A program made the position numbers and the translations under genes. From assembly GCF_001015195.1 (NCBI RefSeq), contig NZ_LDES01000084.1, positions 1-64,000 of the forward strand: 64,000 nt of DNA, given 5' to 3'. Below are positions 18,499 through 26,890 of this stretch, one piece after another. The DNA comes from Sphingomonas sp. Y57 (lineage in GTDB: Bacteria; Pseudomonadota; Alphaproteobacteria; Sphingomonadales; Sphingomonadaceae). The notes under the pieces were generated by a model. That model saw nothing but the letters and a program-made list of their open reading frames with translations. It searched no databases and had not been told where the DNA came from. Within the stretch, counting starts at the first letter, position 1. Each line of letters opens with the position of its first letter.

Positions 18499-19575
18499 TT
18501 AGCCGTTCGCCGCGATCGCGGGCCGCGCCGCCGCCGCGTTCAGTTGGGGGACCACATCGCTGCCAAGCCGCTCGACCATTTCGCAATATTCTTCGCGCCC
18601 GACGCCGCCCATGTCCATCTTGATCAGATTGACGTCGGCACCGACGAGCCGGCTCAGTTCGATCAGGCGGTCGGCGAACTTGGCCGGTCCGCCTACGATC
18701 GCCGGTCCCTTGGTCGACAGCAGCTCATAGTCGAACGGTGCGCTGACATAGGGCGGCGGGTTGGAGTTGACGCTCTTGATCACGCCCAGGTTGAAGGCGT
18801 GATAGTCCCGGTAGCGCGGCTCGTAGCGTTCGCGCGCGATCGCGTCGGTCTTGTCGACCCAGCCGTGCCAGCAGGCGCCGACCTTCGGCTCGTGCGTGTG
18901 CCCGGCCTTGTCGAATGCCTCCCGGTAGATGTCGGCGATCGGGATGAACTTGTCGGGGCGGCCGAACGCGCTCGGCAGCATCAGGTTGAGGCCCAGCCGG
19001 CCCGCCAGCTTGGCGGTCTCGGGCGAACTGCCACCGCCGATCCAGAAGGGCGGGCGCTCGCGCTGGATCGGGGTCGGTTCGAGCCGCTGACCGGTGACCG
19101 GGGGACGGAAGCGCCCCTCCCAGTGGACGGGCTCGCCCGGCCACAACGTGCAGGCCAGTTCCATCGCCTCGGCGAAGCGTTCCGCCGATTCCGCGGACGA
19201 CTGGCCGAACAGGTCGAAGGTCTTCTCGAAGAAATTGCCGCGCCCGGTCACCAGTTCCAGCCGACCACCCGAAATGACGTCGACCGTCGCATAATCCTCC
19301 GTCATCCGGAACGGATCGAGGTTCGCGGCGAGGGCAACCGCGGTGCCGAGGCGGAGTCGCTTGGTCCGCTGGGCGATGGCGGCGAGCACCACCGCGGGCG
19401 ACGAGAAGGTGTAGCTGATGCCGTGATGTTCACCGATATAATAGCCCTGGATGCCGGAACGATCCGCGATCTCGGCAGCGTCCAGGGTCATGGCATAGCG
19501 CTCGGACGCGTCGAAGCGACGCCCCGTGATGGGATCGTCCATAATGTCGCCCAGCGACATAAGCGCGATTTGCAT
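18499..19575 (-). CDS. LLM-class flavin-dependent oxidoreductase
   Basis: A luciferase-like monooxygenase-fold protein of about 358 residues that would use reduced FMN or F420 for oxidation or hydroxylation. Family landmarks are YYIGEHHGI near residue 50, the GTAVALAANLDPFRMTEDYATVD segment, DVISGGRLELVTGRG, and PPFWIGGGSSPETA. The start ATG at 19575 has a strong GGGAGG ribosome site 5-6 bases upstream; the frame is open 9 codons earlier without one. It is the first gene of the leftward operon, and a regulon palindrome (19606-19618) lies 30 bp upstream. Confidence 0.88.
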   Translation of the reverse strand: MQIALMSLGDIMDDPITGRRFDASERYAMTLDAAEIADRSGIQGYYIGEHHGISYTFSSPAVVLAAIAQRTKRLRLGTAVALAANLDPFRMTEDYATVDVISGGRLELVTGRGNFFEKTFDLFGQSSAESAERFAEAMELACTLWPGEPVHWEGRFRPPVTGQRLEPTPIQRERPPFWIGGGSSPETAKLAGRLGLNLMLPSAFGRPDKFIPIADIYREAFDKAGHTHEPKVGACWHGWVDKTDAIARERYEPRYRDYHAFNLGVIKSVNSNPPPYVSAPFDYELLSTKGPAIVGGPAKFADRLIELSRLVGADVNLIKMDMGGVGREEYCEMVERLGSDVVPQLNAAAARPAIAANG

Positions 19576-19605
19576 AACTCCCTCCCAATACGTGTTGTCC
19601 ACTGT

Positions 19606-19618
19606 CTTACAGTGTATG
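19606..19618. promoter_or_regulatory. Regulon palindrome, site 1
   Basis: CTTACAGTGTATG matches the island consensus CTAAC[A/G]N[T/C]GTTAG at 9 of 12 defined positions. It sits about 30 bp upstream of the LLM oxidoreductase start on the minus strand, where a repressor would block that promoter. Confidence 0.55.
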
Positions 19619-19732
19619 GTACAAACCGCAATAGGTTTTCTTCCTCCGGTAAAATAGCCAGATTTTTAGCGGTTTCGGGATCGGGAATGAGTCGAGAATC
19701 ACCGTTTTTGACAAAGCTGTTGCGGCATGTGT

Positions 19733-19745
19733 CTACCGATGTTAG
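19733..19745. promoter_or_regulatory. Regulon palindrome, site 2
   Basis: CTACCGATGTTAG lies 60 bp upstream of the VOC gene at 19807. A plausible promoter TTGCGG (19720-19725), 17-bp spacer, TAGATT (19743-19748) places the palindrome across the spacer and -10, a position suited to repression. Confidence 0.55.
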
Positions 19746-19806
19746 ATTATTTTCGTGAGGATGATCGCGAGGGCTTCCGCGATCGGACAGCGAGAGGAAT
19801 ATCGGG

Positions 19807-20385
19807 ATGGGCGTTCATCATTTTGCGATTGCCACCAAGAATTTCGAGATGGCGCACCACTTCTATACCCAGGTGATGAAGTTCCCGCTCGTGGCCGGGG
19901 TGAAGCGCCAGGCGCCGGGCGGCGGCTGGACCAAGCATATGTTCTACGACATCGGCGACGGCGAGACGATGGCGCTGTGGGACCTGCGCGGCATCGAGGG
20001 CGTCCAGATCGACCCGGATTCGTGGCGCAGCGCGATTTCGACCGGGCTTGGCCTGCCGCGCTGGATCAATCACTTCGCCTTCAACTGCAAGGGCGGTGAG
20101 GAAGAGCTCCAGCAGCGCAAGCAGGACTGGCTCGACAACGGCTATCATGTGTCGATGACCGACCATGAGTTCATCCGGTCGATCTACACCTTCGATCCGG
20201 ACGGCAACCTGGTCGAGTGGACCTACGATACCCGTCCGATCAACGAGGACGACACCAAATATGCCCATGAGATACTGGTCGACGACACCCCCGCGACCCA
20301 GGGCGACTATGAGGGGCCGTTCATCCGCTCGACCGTCGAGAAGTACAAACCTGCACCCAAGCCGCTGCCCGAACCGGTGAAGTGA
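19807..20385 (+). CDS. VOC-family (glyoxalase/dioxygenase-fold) protein
   Basis: A single two-module VOC protein of 192 residues. The first module begins MGVHHFAIATKNFE and the second contains NHFAFNC; the end of the second has NLVEWTY. Candidate metal ligands are the His in HHFAI, the His in INHFAF and the Glu in VEWTY. The family includes glyoxalases, epimerases (such as methylmalonyl-CoA epimerase) and extradiol dioxygenases, and the sequence does not decide between them. It is the first gene of a rightward operon with the 2-oxoacid dehydrogenase subunits and has GAGAGGAA before the ATG. Confidence 0.83.
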   Translation: MGVHHFAIATKNFEMAHHFYTQVMKFPLVAGVKRQAPGGGWTKHMFYDIGDGETMALWDLRGIEGVQIDPDSWRSAISTGLGLPRWINHFAFNCKGGEEELQQRKQDWLDNGYHVSMTDHEFIRSIYTFDPDGNLVEWTYDTRPINEDDTKYAHEILVDDTPATQGDYEGPFIRSTVEKYKPAPKPLPEPVK

Positions 20386-20431
20386 CCGCCGCGGGCGGTA
20401 GCGGAACAGACGGGTTAGGGAGGAATGACGG

Positions 20432-21436
20432 ATGGGTGAGGCAAGGGGCGTGGCCGCGCGTAGCGTGCCGCATGGACGCAATGCGCACGCGCCGGAGCTG
20501 GTCGAGCTCTACCGGCGGATGGTGACGATCCGGGAAGCGGAGAAGAGCTGCGGCGCATTGTTCGCGGCCGGCGAGATTCCCGGCTTCATCCACCTGAGCG
20601 ACGGGCAGGAAGGGGTCAGCGTCGGCGTGATGGCGTCGCTGCGCGCCGACGACACGATCGCCTCGACCCATCGCGGCCATGGCCATGCGCTCGCCAAGGG
20701 TCTCGGTCTCGACGGCTTCTTCCGCGAACTGATGGGCAAGGCGGACGGCGCCTGCAAAGGGCGCGGCGGCAGCATGCACGTTGCCGACCTGTCGGTGGGG
20801 ATGCTTGGCGCCAACGGCATCGTCGGCGGTGGCGTCGCGATCGCGCTGGGCAGCGGCCTCGCCCAGAAACTGCGCGGCGGCGACGGCCTGGCCGTCTGCT
20901 TTTTCGGCGATGGCGCACTGGCGGAAGGCATCGTCCACGAAAGCTTCAACATCGCCCAGCTCAAGCGGATTCCGATCCTGTTCGTCTGTGAGAACAACGG
21001 CTGGTCGGAATTCAGCCCGACCTCGACCCAGGTGACCTTCACGCTGGAGAAGCTCGCCGCAGCCTATGGCATTCCCTATTTCGGCGCCGACGGGTCCGAC
21101 GTAGAGGCGGTAGCCGAGCTGGCCGCCGACGTGGTCGACCGCGTCCGCCGCGATCGCGGGCCAGCGGTGCTGGAATTCGCGACCACCCGCATTCGCGGCC
21201 ATTATGAGGGCGACTCGCAGCGCTATCGCAAGGACGCGGCGCCGCCGATCGATCCGCTGCTCGTGGCGCGCGCCCGGCTCGACGAGCGCGGCTTCCCTGC
21301 CGCTGAGGTCGAGGCGATCGAGGTGGCCATCCGCGCCGAGGTTCAGCGCGCGGTCGAGGCGGCGCGGCTCAGCCCCGATCCGACGCTCGCGTCCGCCGCC
21401 GAAGATGTTTACGCGCCCGAGGAGGCGAGGGCATGA
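20432..21436 (+). CDS. Thiamine-diphosphate dehydrogenase E1 alpha subunit
   Basis: The 334-residue alpha subunit of an acetoin-, pyruvate- or branched-chain 2-oxoacid dehydrogenase. It binds thiamine diphosphate through FFGDGALAEG followed by VCENNGW (the GDG...NN motif). HRGHGHALAKG and GRGGSMHVADL match the phosphorylation-loop-like regions of the family. GGGAGGAA precedes the ATG. The stop overlaps the beta-subunit start (ATGA), so the two are made together. It decarboxylates a 2-oxo acid or cleaves acetoin, passing the acyl group to the E2 lipoyl arm. Confidence 0.93.
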   Translation: MGEARGVAARSVPHGRNAHAPELVELYRRMVTIREAEKSCGALFAAGEIPGFIHLSDGQEGVSVGVMASLRADDTIASTHRGHGHALAKGLGLDGFFRELMGKADGACKGRGGSMHVADLSVGMLGANGIVGGGVAIALGSGLAQKLRGGDGLAVCFFGDGALAEGIVHESFNIAQLKRIPILFVCENNGWSEFSPTSTQVTFTLEKLAAAYGIPYFGADGSDVEAVAELAADVVDRVRRDRGPAVLEFATTRIRGHYEGDSQRYRKDAAPPIDPLLVARARLDERGFPAAEVEAIEVAIRAEVQRAVEAARLSPDPTLASAAEDVYAPEEARA

Positions 21437-22407
21437 GCGAGCTGCGCTTCGCCCATGCGATCAACCGCGCGCTCGACGATGCGCTCGCGAACGATCCCTC
21501 GGTGCTGCTGCTCGGCGAGGATATCGCCAACGCCGGCGGCACCTTCGCGGTGACGCGCGGCCTGCTCGACCGGCATGGGCCCGACCGGGTTATGGACATG
21601 CCGATCGCCGAGAATGCTATCGCCGGCATGGCGGTGGGCCTTGCCCTGGGGGGCTTCCGGCCGGTCGTCGAGATCATGTTCATGGACTTCATGACGCTGA
21701 CCATGGACGCGCTGGTCAACCAGGCGGCCAAGCTCCACTTCATGTTCGGCGGGCAGAGCGCGGTGCCGTTGGTGGTGCGCACCCAGCATGGTGGCGGCCT
21801 CAACGCCGGGCCTCAGCATTCGCAATGCCTGGAGGCATGGTTCGCCCATATCCCGGGTCTCAAAGTCGTCGTGCCCGCGACGCTCGACGACGCTTATGCG
21901 CTGCTGCGGAGCGCAATCGACGATCCCAACCCCGTCCTGTTCATCGAGAACAAGGCGCTCTACCCCATGAAGGGCACGCTGTCCGAGGCGCCGCCCGCCG
22001 CTCCGATCGGCAAGGCGCGGACCGCGCGGGCGGGCGGCGACGTGACGATCGTCAGCTACGGAGCAATGGTCCATCAGGCGATGGCCGCCGCGGAGCAGCT
22101 GGCCGCGGAGGGAATCTCCGCCGAGGTGATCGACCTGCGCACCGTCCAGCCCTGGGACGAGGAAGCGGTGCTGGCGTCGCTGGCGAAGACCCACAAGCTG
22201 GTGATCGCGCATGAGGCGGTCGAGGCGTTCGGCGTCGGCGCGGAGATCGCCGCGCGGATGGCGCAGATCGGCTTCGACGAGCTTGACGGGCCGATCATGC
22301 GGGTCGGCGCGCCGTTCATGCCGGTCCCGTTCGGTCGCGGGCTGGAGGTCGATTACATGCCCTCGGCGGCGCAGATCGTCGAAGCGGTGCGGGCGACCGA
22401 TGTCTGA
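21433..22407 (+). CDS. Thiamine-diphosphate dehydrogenase E1 beta subunit
   Basis: The 324-residue beta subunit partner of the upstream E1 alpha. Conserved stretches include LLGEDIANAGGTFAVTRGL near residue 27, DMPIAENAIAGMAVGLAL, and the C-terminal VIDLRTVQPWDEEAV and HEAVEAFGVGAEIAARM segments that form the transketolase C-terminal domain. It overlaps the alpha gene by 4 bp and the E2 gene by 8 bp. A complete complex also needs E3 (dihydrolipoamide dehydrogenase), which is not in the window and is presumably shared from elsewhere in the genome. Confidence 0.93.
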   Translation: MSELRFAHAINRALDDALANDPSVLLLGEDIANAGGTFAVTRGLLDRHGPDRVMDMPIAENAIAGMAVGLALGGFRPVVEIMFMDFMTLTMDALVNQAAKLHFMFGGQSAVPLVVRTQHGGGLNAGPQHSQCLEAWFAHIPGLKVVVPATLDDAYALLRSAIDDPNPVLFIENKALYPMKGTLSEAPPAAPIGKARTARAGGDVTIVSYGAMVHQAMAAAEQLAAEGISAEVIDLRTVQPWDEEAVLASLAKTHKLVIAHEAVEAFGVGAEIAARMAQIGFDELDGPIMRVGAPFMPVPFGRGLEVDYMPSAAQIVEAVRATDV

Positions 22408-23590
22408 CCGGCCCAGCAGCAGTGGCGCGCCGATCGTCATGCCCAAGCTCGGCCTGACCATGGCCGAGGGGCTGATCGCCGAATGGAAGGTCGCGCCGGG
22501 AGAGGCGGTCAGCGCCGGCCAGGTCCTGTTCGTCGTAGAGACCGACAAGATCAGCAATGAGATCGAAGCCCCCGCCGATGGCACCATTCTCAGCCTGCTT
22601 GCCGAGGAGGGGGCGACGGTCGCGGTCGGTTCGGCGGTCGCGACCTGGACCGGACCGGGGCAGGGGATCGGCGGGGCTGCGGAGCCGCCCGCGCCCCTGA
22701 CGCAATCCGAACCAGCGATCGAGGCTCCGGCCGGTACATCGGCGCGGGGCGAGCGCCGGCTCTCCACGCCCTTTGCGCGGCGGCTGGCGCGGCAGGCCGG
22801 CGTCGACCTCATCGCTGTCGAGGGAAGTGGGGCGCGCGGACGGATCAAGGCGCGGGACGTACTGGCGGCGATCGATCGGCGGGCGGCGGCGACTGCTTCG
22901 GCCCCTGCGGCGCGCGGGCGCGACCTGCGCGCGCTGATCGCTACGCGGGTGGCGCGCAGCATGGCGGAGATCCCGCATTTCTATCTGTCCGCCGATGCCC
23001 GGTTCGATGCGCTGGCCGTCCTGCGGCGCGAGGTGAATGCTGATCCGTCGGCGCCGCGCAAGCTCAGCATCACCGCCTTCCTCGGCGCGGCGGTCGGCCG
23101 CGCGCTGGTGCTCCATCCGGAGGCGAACGGCGTGTGGCGGGACGGGCGTGTCGAGCCGCTTGCCGGCATAGCGATCGGCATCGCGGTCGAGGCCCCGGGC
23201 GGGGTGATGGCGCCGGTGGTGCCCTTCGGCGGCGGAATCCACGATTTCGCGGCCGCGCTCGACGCGGCGATCGACCGTGCCCGGCAGGCCCGGCTCGGCT
23301 CGGCCGACGTCGGGGCGGCGGCGGTCGGCATCTCCAATGTCGGCATGTTCAATGTCCGCTCGCTTACCCCGATCATCGATCCGGACCAGAGCTTCATGCT
23401 TGGCGTAGGAGCGCCGCGCACCGTCTTCCGGGCCGGCGACAAGGGGGCGCCGGTCGCGGTGCAGAAGGTGACGCTCAACCTCGCCTGTGACCATCGCGTG
23501 ATCGATGGCGCGGCGGCGGCGCGCTTCCTGTCGACGATTGTCGGGATGATCGAACAGCCGGTGCGGCTGCTTCTTCCTGTCGAACCCTGA
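22400..23590 (+). CDS. Dihydrolipoamide acyltransferase E2
   Basis: A 396-residue E2 core. The lipoyl domain covers about residues 10-85 with the lipoylated lysine at K50 (ETDKISNEIEA). A peripheral-subunit-binding domain follows (FARRLARQAGVDLIAVEGSG, then GRIKARDVLAA). The C-terminal catalytic domain ends with the active-site histidine in ACDHRVIDGAAAARFL. The start ATG at 22400 lies inside the end of the E1 beta gene; a longer open frame is only shadow. It transfers the acyl group from E1 to CoA. The small size with one lipoyl domain fits acetoin/2-oxoisovalerate-type complexes. Confidence 0.93.
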   Translation: MSDRPSSSGAPIVMPKLGLTMAEGLIAEWKVAPGEAVSAGQVLFVVETDKISNEIEAPADGTILSLLAEEGATVAVGSAVATWTGPGQGIGGAAEPPAPLTQSEPAIEAPAGTSARGERRLSTPFARRLARQAGVDLIAVEGSGARGRIKARDVLAAIDRRAAATASAPAARGRDLRALIATRVARSMAEIPHFYLSADARFDALAVLRREVNADPSAPRKLSITAFLGAAVGRALVLHPEANGVWRDGRVEPLAGIAIGIAVEAPGGVMAPVVPFGGGIHDFAAALDAAIDRARQARLGSADVGAAAVGISNVGMFNVRSLTPIIDPDQSFMLGVGAPRTVFRAGDKGAPVAVQKVTLNLACDHRVIDGAAAARFLSTIVGMIEQPVRLLLPVEP

Positions 23591-23599
23591 GGAATAGCC

Positions 23600-24990
23600 A
23601 TGCGGGATTGCGACGTTCTGGTCGTGGGCGGCGGCGGCGCGGGCATGGCGGCGGCGATCGAGGCGGCCGACGCCGGCGCGTCGGTGGTGGTACTCGAGGC
23701 GGGCTCGCGCCCCGGCGGGTCGACCGCGCTGTCGGGCGGTGTCTTCTACGCGGCGGGTACCAGCGTTCAGCGGGCCGCCGGCGTCGAGGATGATGCCGAG
23801 CGCATGTACCGCTATTATATGACGATCAACCGGTGGAACCTAGAGCCCTGGCTGATCCGCCGCTTCTGCGAGCGATCGGCGCCGACGCTCGAATGGCTGA
23901 TCGGGCTGGGTGTCGATATTCCGGTCGAAGGGCTCTACATTTCGGGCGTCGACGATACCCCGCGCGGGCATCACAGCCATGGCTCGGGGATCGCACTGTT
24001 CGAGCGTCTGCTGAGTGCTGCCTCGGCGCGGGGCGTGGCGATCCATTCCAACGTCCGGGTCGAAGGCCTGCTGGTTGAGGATGGCGCGTCGCCGGCATTC
24101 GCGCGCAAGGAACGGAGATGCGCGCCGGGGCGGTGGTGCTCGCCACCGGCGGCTATGGCGCGAACCGCGCGATGCTGGCCGAATTCAATCCCGAGATCGC
24201 AGCGCAGGACGAGCGCTGGTCCTTCTATTTCGGTTCACAGACCAGCCGGGGTGACGGCATCGCCATGGCCCGCGGTGTCGGCGCGGCGGTGTTCGGCAAG
24301 GGTCGGCTGATGGTCAACGCATCGCCCGGCTTTTCGCGTGACGTTGCAGATTTTCATCCGCCCTGGCTCGTGTTCGTCAACCGGGATGGCCAGCGCTTCA
24401 TGGATGAGACCTGGCCTTATTGCATCGCCGGCCATCGCATCGAGGAACAGCCCGGCCGGCTCTGCTTCGCAATCTTCGACGAACCGACCCGCGCCGGGTC
24501 GCCCTCGCGACATCCCTTCGCTGACAAGCTCGGCGTCGGCGACTTTGCCTATTCCGGCGACCGGCTGGCGGAGGAGGCGGCGAAGGGGCGGGTACTGACG
24601 GCCGACACGCTCGAGGAACTGGCGCTGAAGGCGGGAATTGACCCGGTCGGTCTCGTCGGATCGGTCGCGGCCTATAATGCGGATGTCCGCGAGGGCGGCG
24701 ACCGGCAGTTCTTCAAGACGGGCGCGCTGACCACGATCCAAACCGCGCCATTCTACGCTGCAGAGGTTCATGCCGCGAGCTTCGGAGCGACGTCGGCCGG
24801 CCTGCGGATCGATCCCGATGCGCGGGTGCTGGGTCTCGATGCGCACCCCATCGACGGTCTCTACGCAGCGGGGGAGACAGCCGGAGGCGTGCTCGGCGAG
24901 CGCTATGTCGGCGGCGGCAACTATATCAGCAATGCACTGATCTTCGGCCGGATCGCGGGGCAGGGCGCCGCGGCCTTCGCGCGGGGCTGA
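23600..24990 (+). pseudogene. FAD-dependent 3-ketosteroid-dehydrogenase/fumarate-reductase-like flavoprotein with a frameshift
   Basis: The two halves together give a normal flavoprotein of about 463 residues. The first half has the FAD motif VVGGGGAGMAAAIEAADAG and GGSTALSGGV. The second begins at GWRVAGIRAQGTEMRAG and ends with GLYAAGETAGG and GGGNYISNALIFGRIAG. The join fails at about 24085, where GATGGC-GCGTC would read correctly as GATGGC-C-GCGTC; one C is missing. The gene follows E2 by 9 bp as the last of its operon. If the lost base is a sequencing error the enzyme is intact; otherwise it is inactivated. It would introduce or reduce a ring double bond. Confidence 0.82.
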
Positions 24991-25004
24991 TCTCCCCGGC
25001 CCCG

Positions 25005-25730
25005 TCACCCCACATAGCGCACGACATTCTCCAGCTTCTCGCGCGTCGTTCGGAAGCTGTTGGCGGGGTGCTCGGGGTCGGCATAGCCGAACGAGATAGC
25101 GCAGACGATCTTCCGGTGCTTCGGGATGGCGAACCAGTCGCGGACGAAGTCCGCCACGCCGGCCAGTGCCGCCTGCGGGATGGTGGCGAGGCCGAGGCTC
25201 TGCGCGGCGAGCAGGACATGGGCGACATAGCCGCCGCAGTCGATCGCGCCATAGGTGCCGAGGTCCTCCTCGGTGGTGATGATCATGACGTGAGGAGCGC
25301 CGAACAGGCGGAAATTCTCCAGCATTTGCCGACCCGATCCCGCCCGGTCGCCATGGGCGACGCCGACCGCCTGGTAGAGCGCCCAGCCGGTTTTGCGCTG
25401 CCGGTCCTTGTAGATGCCGACATAGCGGGCCGGAAACGGGAAGTCGGGCCGTTCGGGGCGGTTGCCCTGATCGGCCCAGTTCTGGTTCGTGGCGAAGGCG
25501 TAGAGCTTGTCGCGGAAGCGGTTCGTCGCCTCGCCCTCGGTGACGATCACTTCCCAGGGTTGCGAATTGCACCAGGAGGCGGCCCCCTGGGCGATCGTCA
25601 GCATCGTGTCGATCGTCGCGCGCGGCACTGGCGTCGGGAGGAAGCCGCGACAGCTATGACGCGCCTCGACCAGCCGCACGAGCGCGTGGGCATCGTCGGA
25701 GAGATCGGTGGCTATCGCCAGTGCGGGCAT
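25005..25730 (-). CDS. Nitroreductase-family FMN oxidoreductase
   Basis: About 241 residues of the FMN-binding nitroreductase fold. Motifs are RHSCRGF near the start (FMN phosphate binding), GAASWCNSQPWEVIV, and the C-terminal GLATIPQAAL and CAISFGYAD segments. Members reduce nitro groups, quinones or enones, or act as BluB/flavin-destructase-like enzymes. ATG 25730 has GAGGAG 10 bases upstream; an ATG at 25748 is an alternative with no ribosome site. It is transcribed leftward, away from the thioesterase, with a regulon palindrome at 25771-25783. Confidence 0.87.
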   Translation of the reverse strand: MPALAIATDLSDDAHALVRLVEARHSCRGFLPTPVPRATIDTMLTIAQGAASWCNSQPWEVIVTEGEATNRFRDKLYAFATNQNWADQGNRPERPDFPFPARYVGIYKDRQRKTGWALYQAVGVAHGDRAGSGRQMLENFRLFGAPHVMIITTEEDLGTYGAIDCGGYVAHVLLAAQSLGLATIPQAALAGVADFVRDWFAIPKHRKIVCAISFGYADPEHPANSFRTTREKLENVVRYVG

Positions 25731-25770
25731 CGGTATCTCACTCCTCATCGAACAGGATGATCGACTATAT

Positions 25771-25783
25771 CTAACGATGGATG
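25771..25783. promoter_or_regulatory. Regulon palindrome, site 3
   Basis: CTAACGATGGATG: the left half matches the consensus exactly and the right half is degenerate. It lies 23-41 bp upstream of the two possible nitroreductase starts. Confidence 0.45.
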
Positions 25784-25926
25784 ATTTTCAATTGCCGATG
25801 TGGCGGAGCAGGGTTCGGCGAAAATCTTGTGGGCAACGAGCCTGACGATGTGCGGCCGTGCTGAAATGTATAGACATTGAGGCGTGCGAGATCATGAGGA
25901 TGGCGGTTTACATATCCAATCACCGA

Positions 25927-25939
25927 GTGATAATGTTGG
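25927..25939. promoter_or_regulatory. Weak regulon palindrome, site 4
   Basis: GTGATAATGTTGG matches 8 of 12 consensus positions and overlaps a second dyad, TCACCGAGTGA, at 25920-25930. It is about 25 bp upstream of the thioesterase start. Confidence 0.35.
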
Positions 25940-25963
25940 GCATAGACAAGAGGATGAGGCTGC

Positions 25964-26890
25964 TTGAACACTGTCACCGACGAGCTCCACGAGCAGGCGC
26001 GGCAAGATAGGATCGCCATGCTGCGCCGGCTGATCGACCGCATGGGCCGGATTGCGCCCGCCGAGGGCGTTGAGGACCGCTTCCTGATCGAGCCCGCGAT
26101 CGGTGCCTTCGACCGTGTCTATGGCGGCCAGAGCCTCGCCGAGGCGCTGATCGCGGCGGCACGCACGGTTGACGAGGGGCGACGGCTCAACTCCGCACAT
26201 TGTTACTTCCTGCGGCTCGGCGACCCGCGCAAACCGGTCGCCTATGTCGTCGACAGGCTGCGCGACACGCGCTCCTTCTCGGTCCGGCAGGTCCGCGCCG
26301 AGCAGGAAGGGCAAACGATCATCACCGCGACCTTCTCCTTCGCCTCGCCATCGCAGGGGATAACCCATCAGGGGCCTGCGGCCGATGCGCCGCCACCCGA
26401 GAATGTGCTGCCGCGCGACGTGGCGCTGCTTGCGCTTACCGGTGGCGACTTGCCGAAGAACGCCGGGGTTCCCTGGCCCATTGACCTGCGTCACGTGGAC
26501 CAGCCCCCGTGGGAACAGCGGATCGGCGACGGGCGCCACCGCGTGTGGATGCGTGCGGACGAGGAACTGCCCGACGATCCGCTGCTCCACGCCTGCCTAC
26601 TGCTTTACGCCAGCGACCTGACGATGGCCGACGCGGTGACCAATCAGCATCCCATCGTCTGGGAAGATCTGATCGCCGCGCGGGGCCTGTTCGGCGCGTC
26701 GCTCGACCACGCCTTCTGGCTGCACGTTCCCGCCCGGATCGACCAGTGGCTGCTACACGTCCAGGAATCGACCCGCGCCGCGGACGGGCGGGGTTTCACC
26801 ACCGGGCGCTTCTACGACCGCTCGGGCGTGCTGGTCGCGTCGGTGGCGCAGGAGATTTTCATCAAGAATATGAGCGGAGGAGCGGCATGA
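25964..26890 (+). CDS. tesB: Acyl-CoA thioesterase II (TesB family)
   Basis: A 308-residue double-hotdog thioesterase that hydrolyses acyl-CoA to free acid and CoA. The first hotdog has RVYGGQSLAEALIAAARTV and AHCYFLRLGD, followed by VDRLRDTRSFSVRQVRAEQ. The second has LLYASDLTMAD and DHAFWLHVPARIDQWLLHVQ. The start is probably TTG at 25964, with GAGGATGAGG just upstream; no ATG lies in frame nearby. The stop overlaps the CoA ligase start (ATGA). Next to a ligase and beta-oxidation genes it may rescue CoA from dead-end intermediates. Confidence 0.88.
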   Translation: MNTVTDELHEQARQDRIAMLRRLIDRMGRIAPAEGVEDRFLIEPAIGAFDRVYGGQSLAEALIAAARTVDEGRRLNSAHCYFLRLGDPRKPVAYVVDRLRDTRSFSVRQVRAEQEGQTIITATFSFASPSQGITHQGPAADAPPPENVLPRDVALLALTGGDLPKNAGVPWPIDLRHVDQPPWEQRIGDGRHRVWMRADEELPDDPLLHACLLLYASDLTMADAVTNQHPIVWEDLIAARGLFGASLDHAFWLHVPARIDQWLLHVQESTRAADGRGFTTGRFYDRSGVLVASVAQEIFIKNMSGGAA

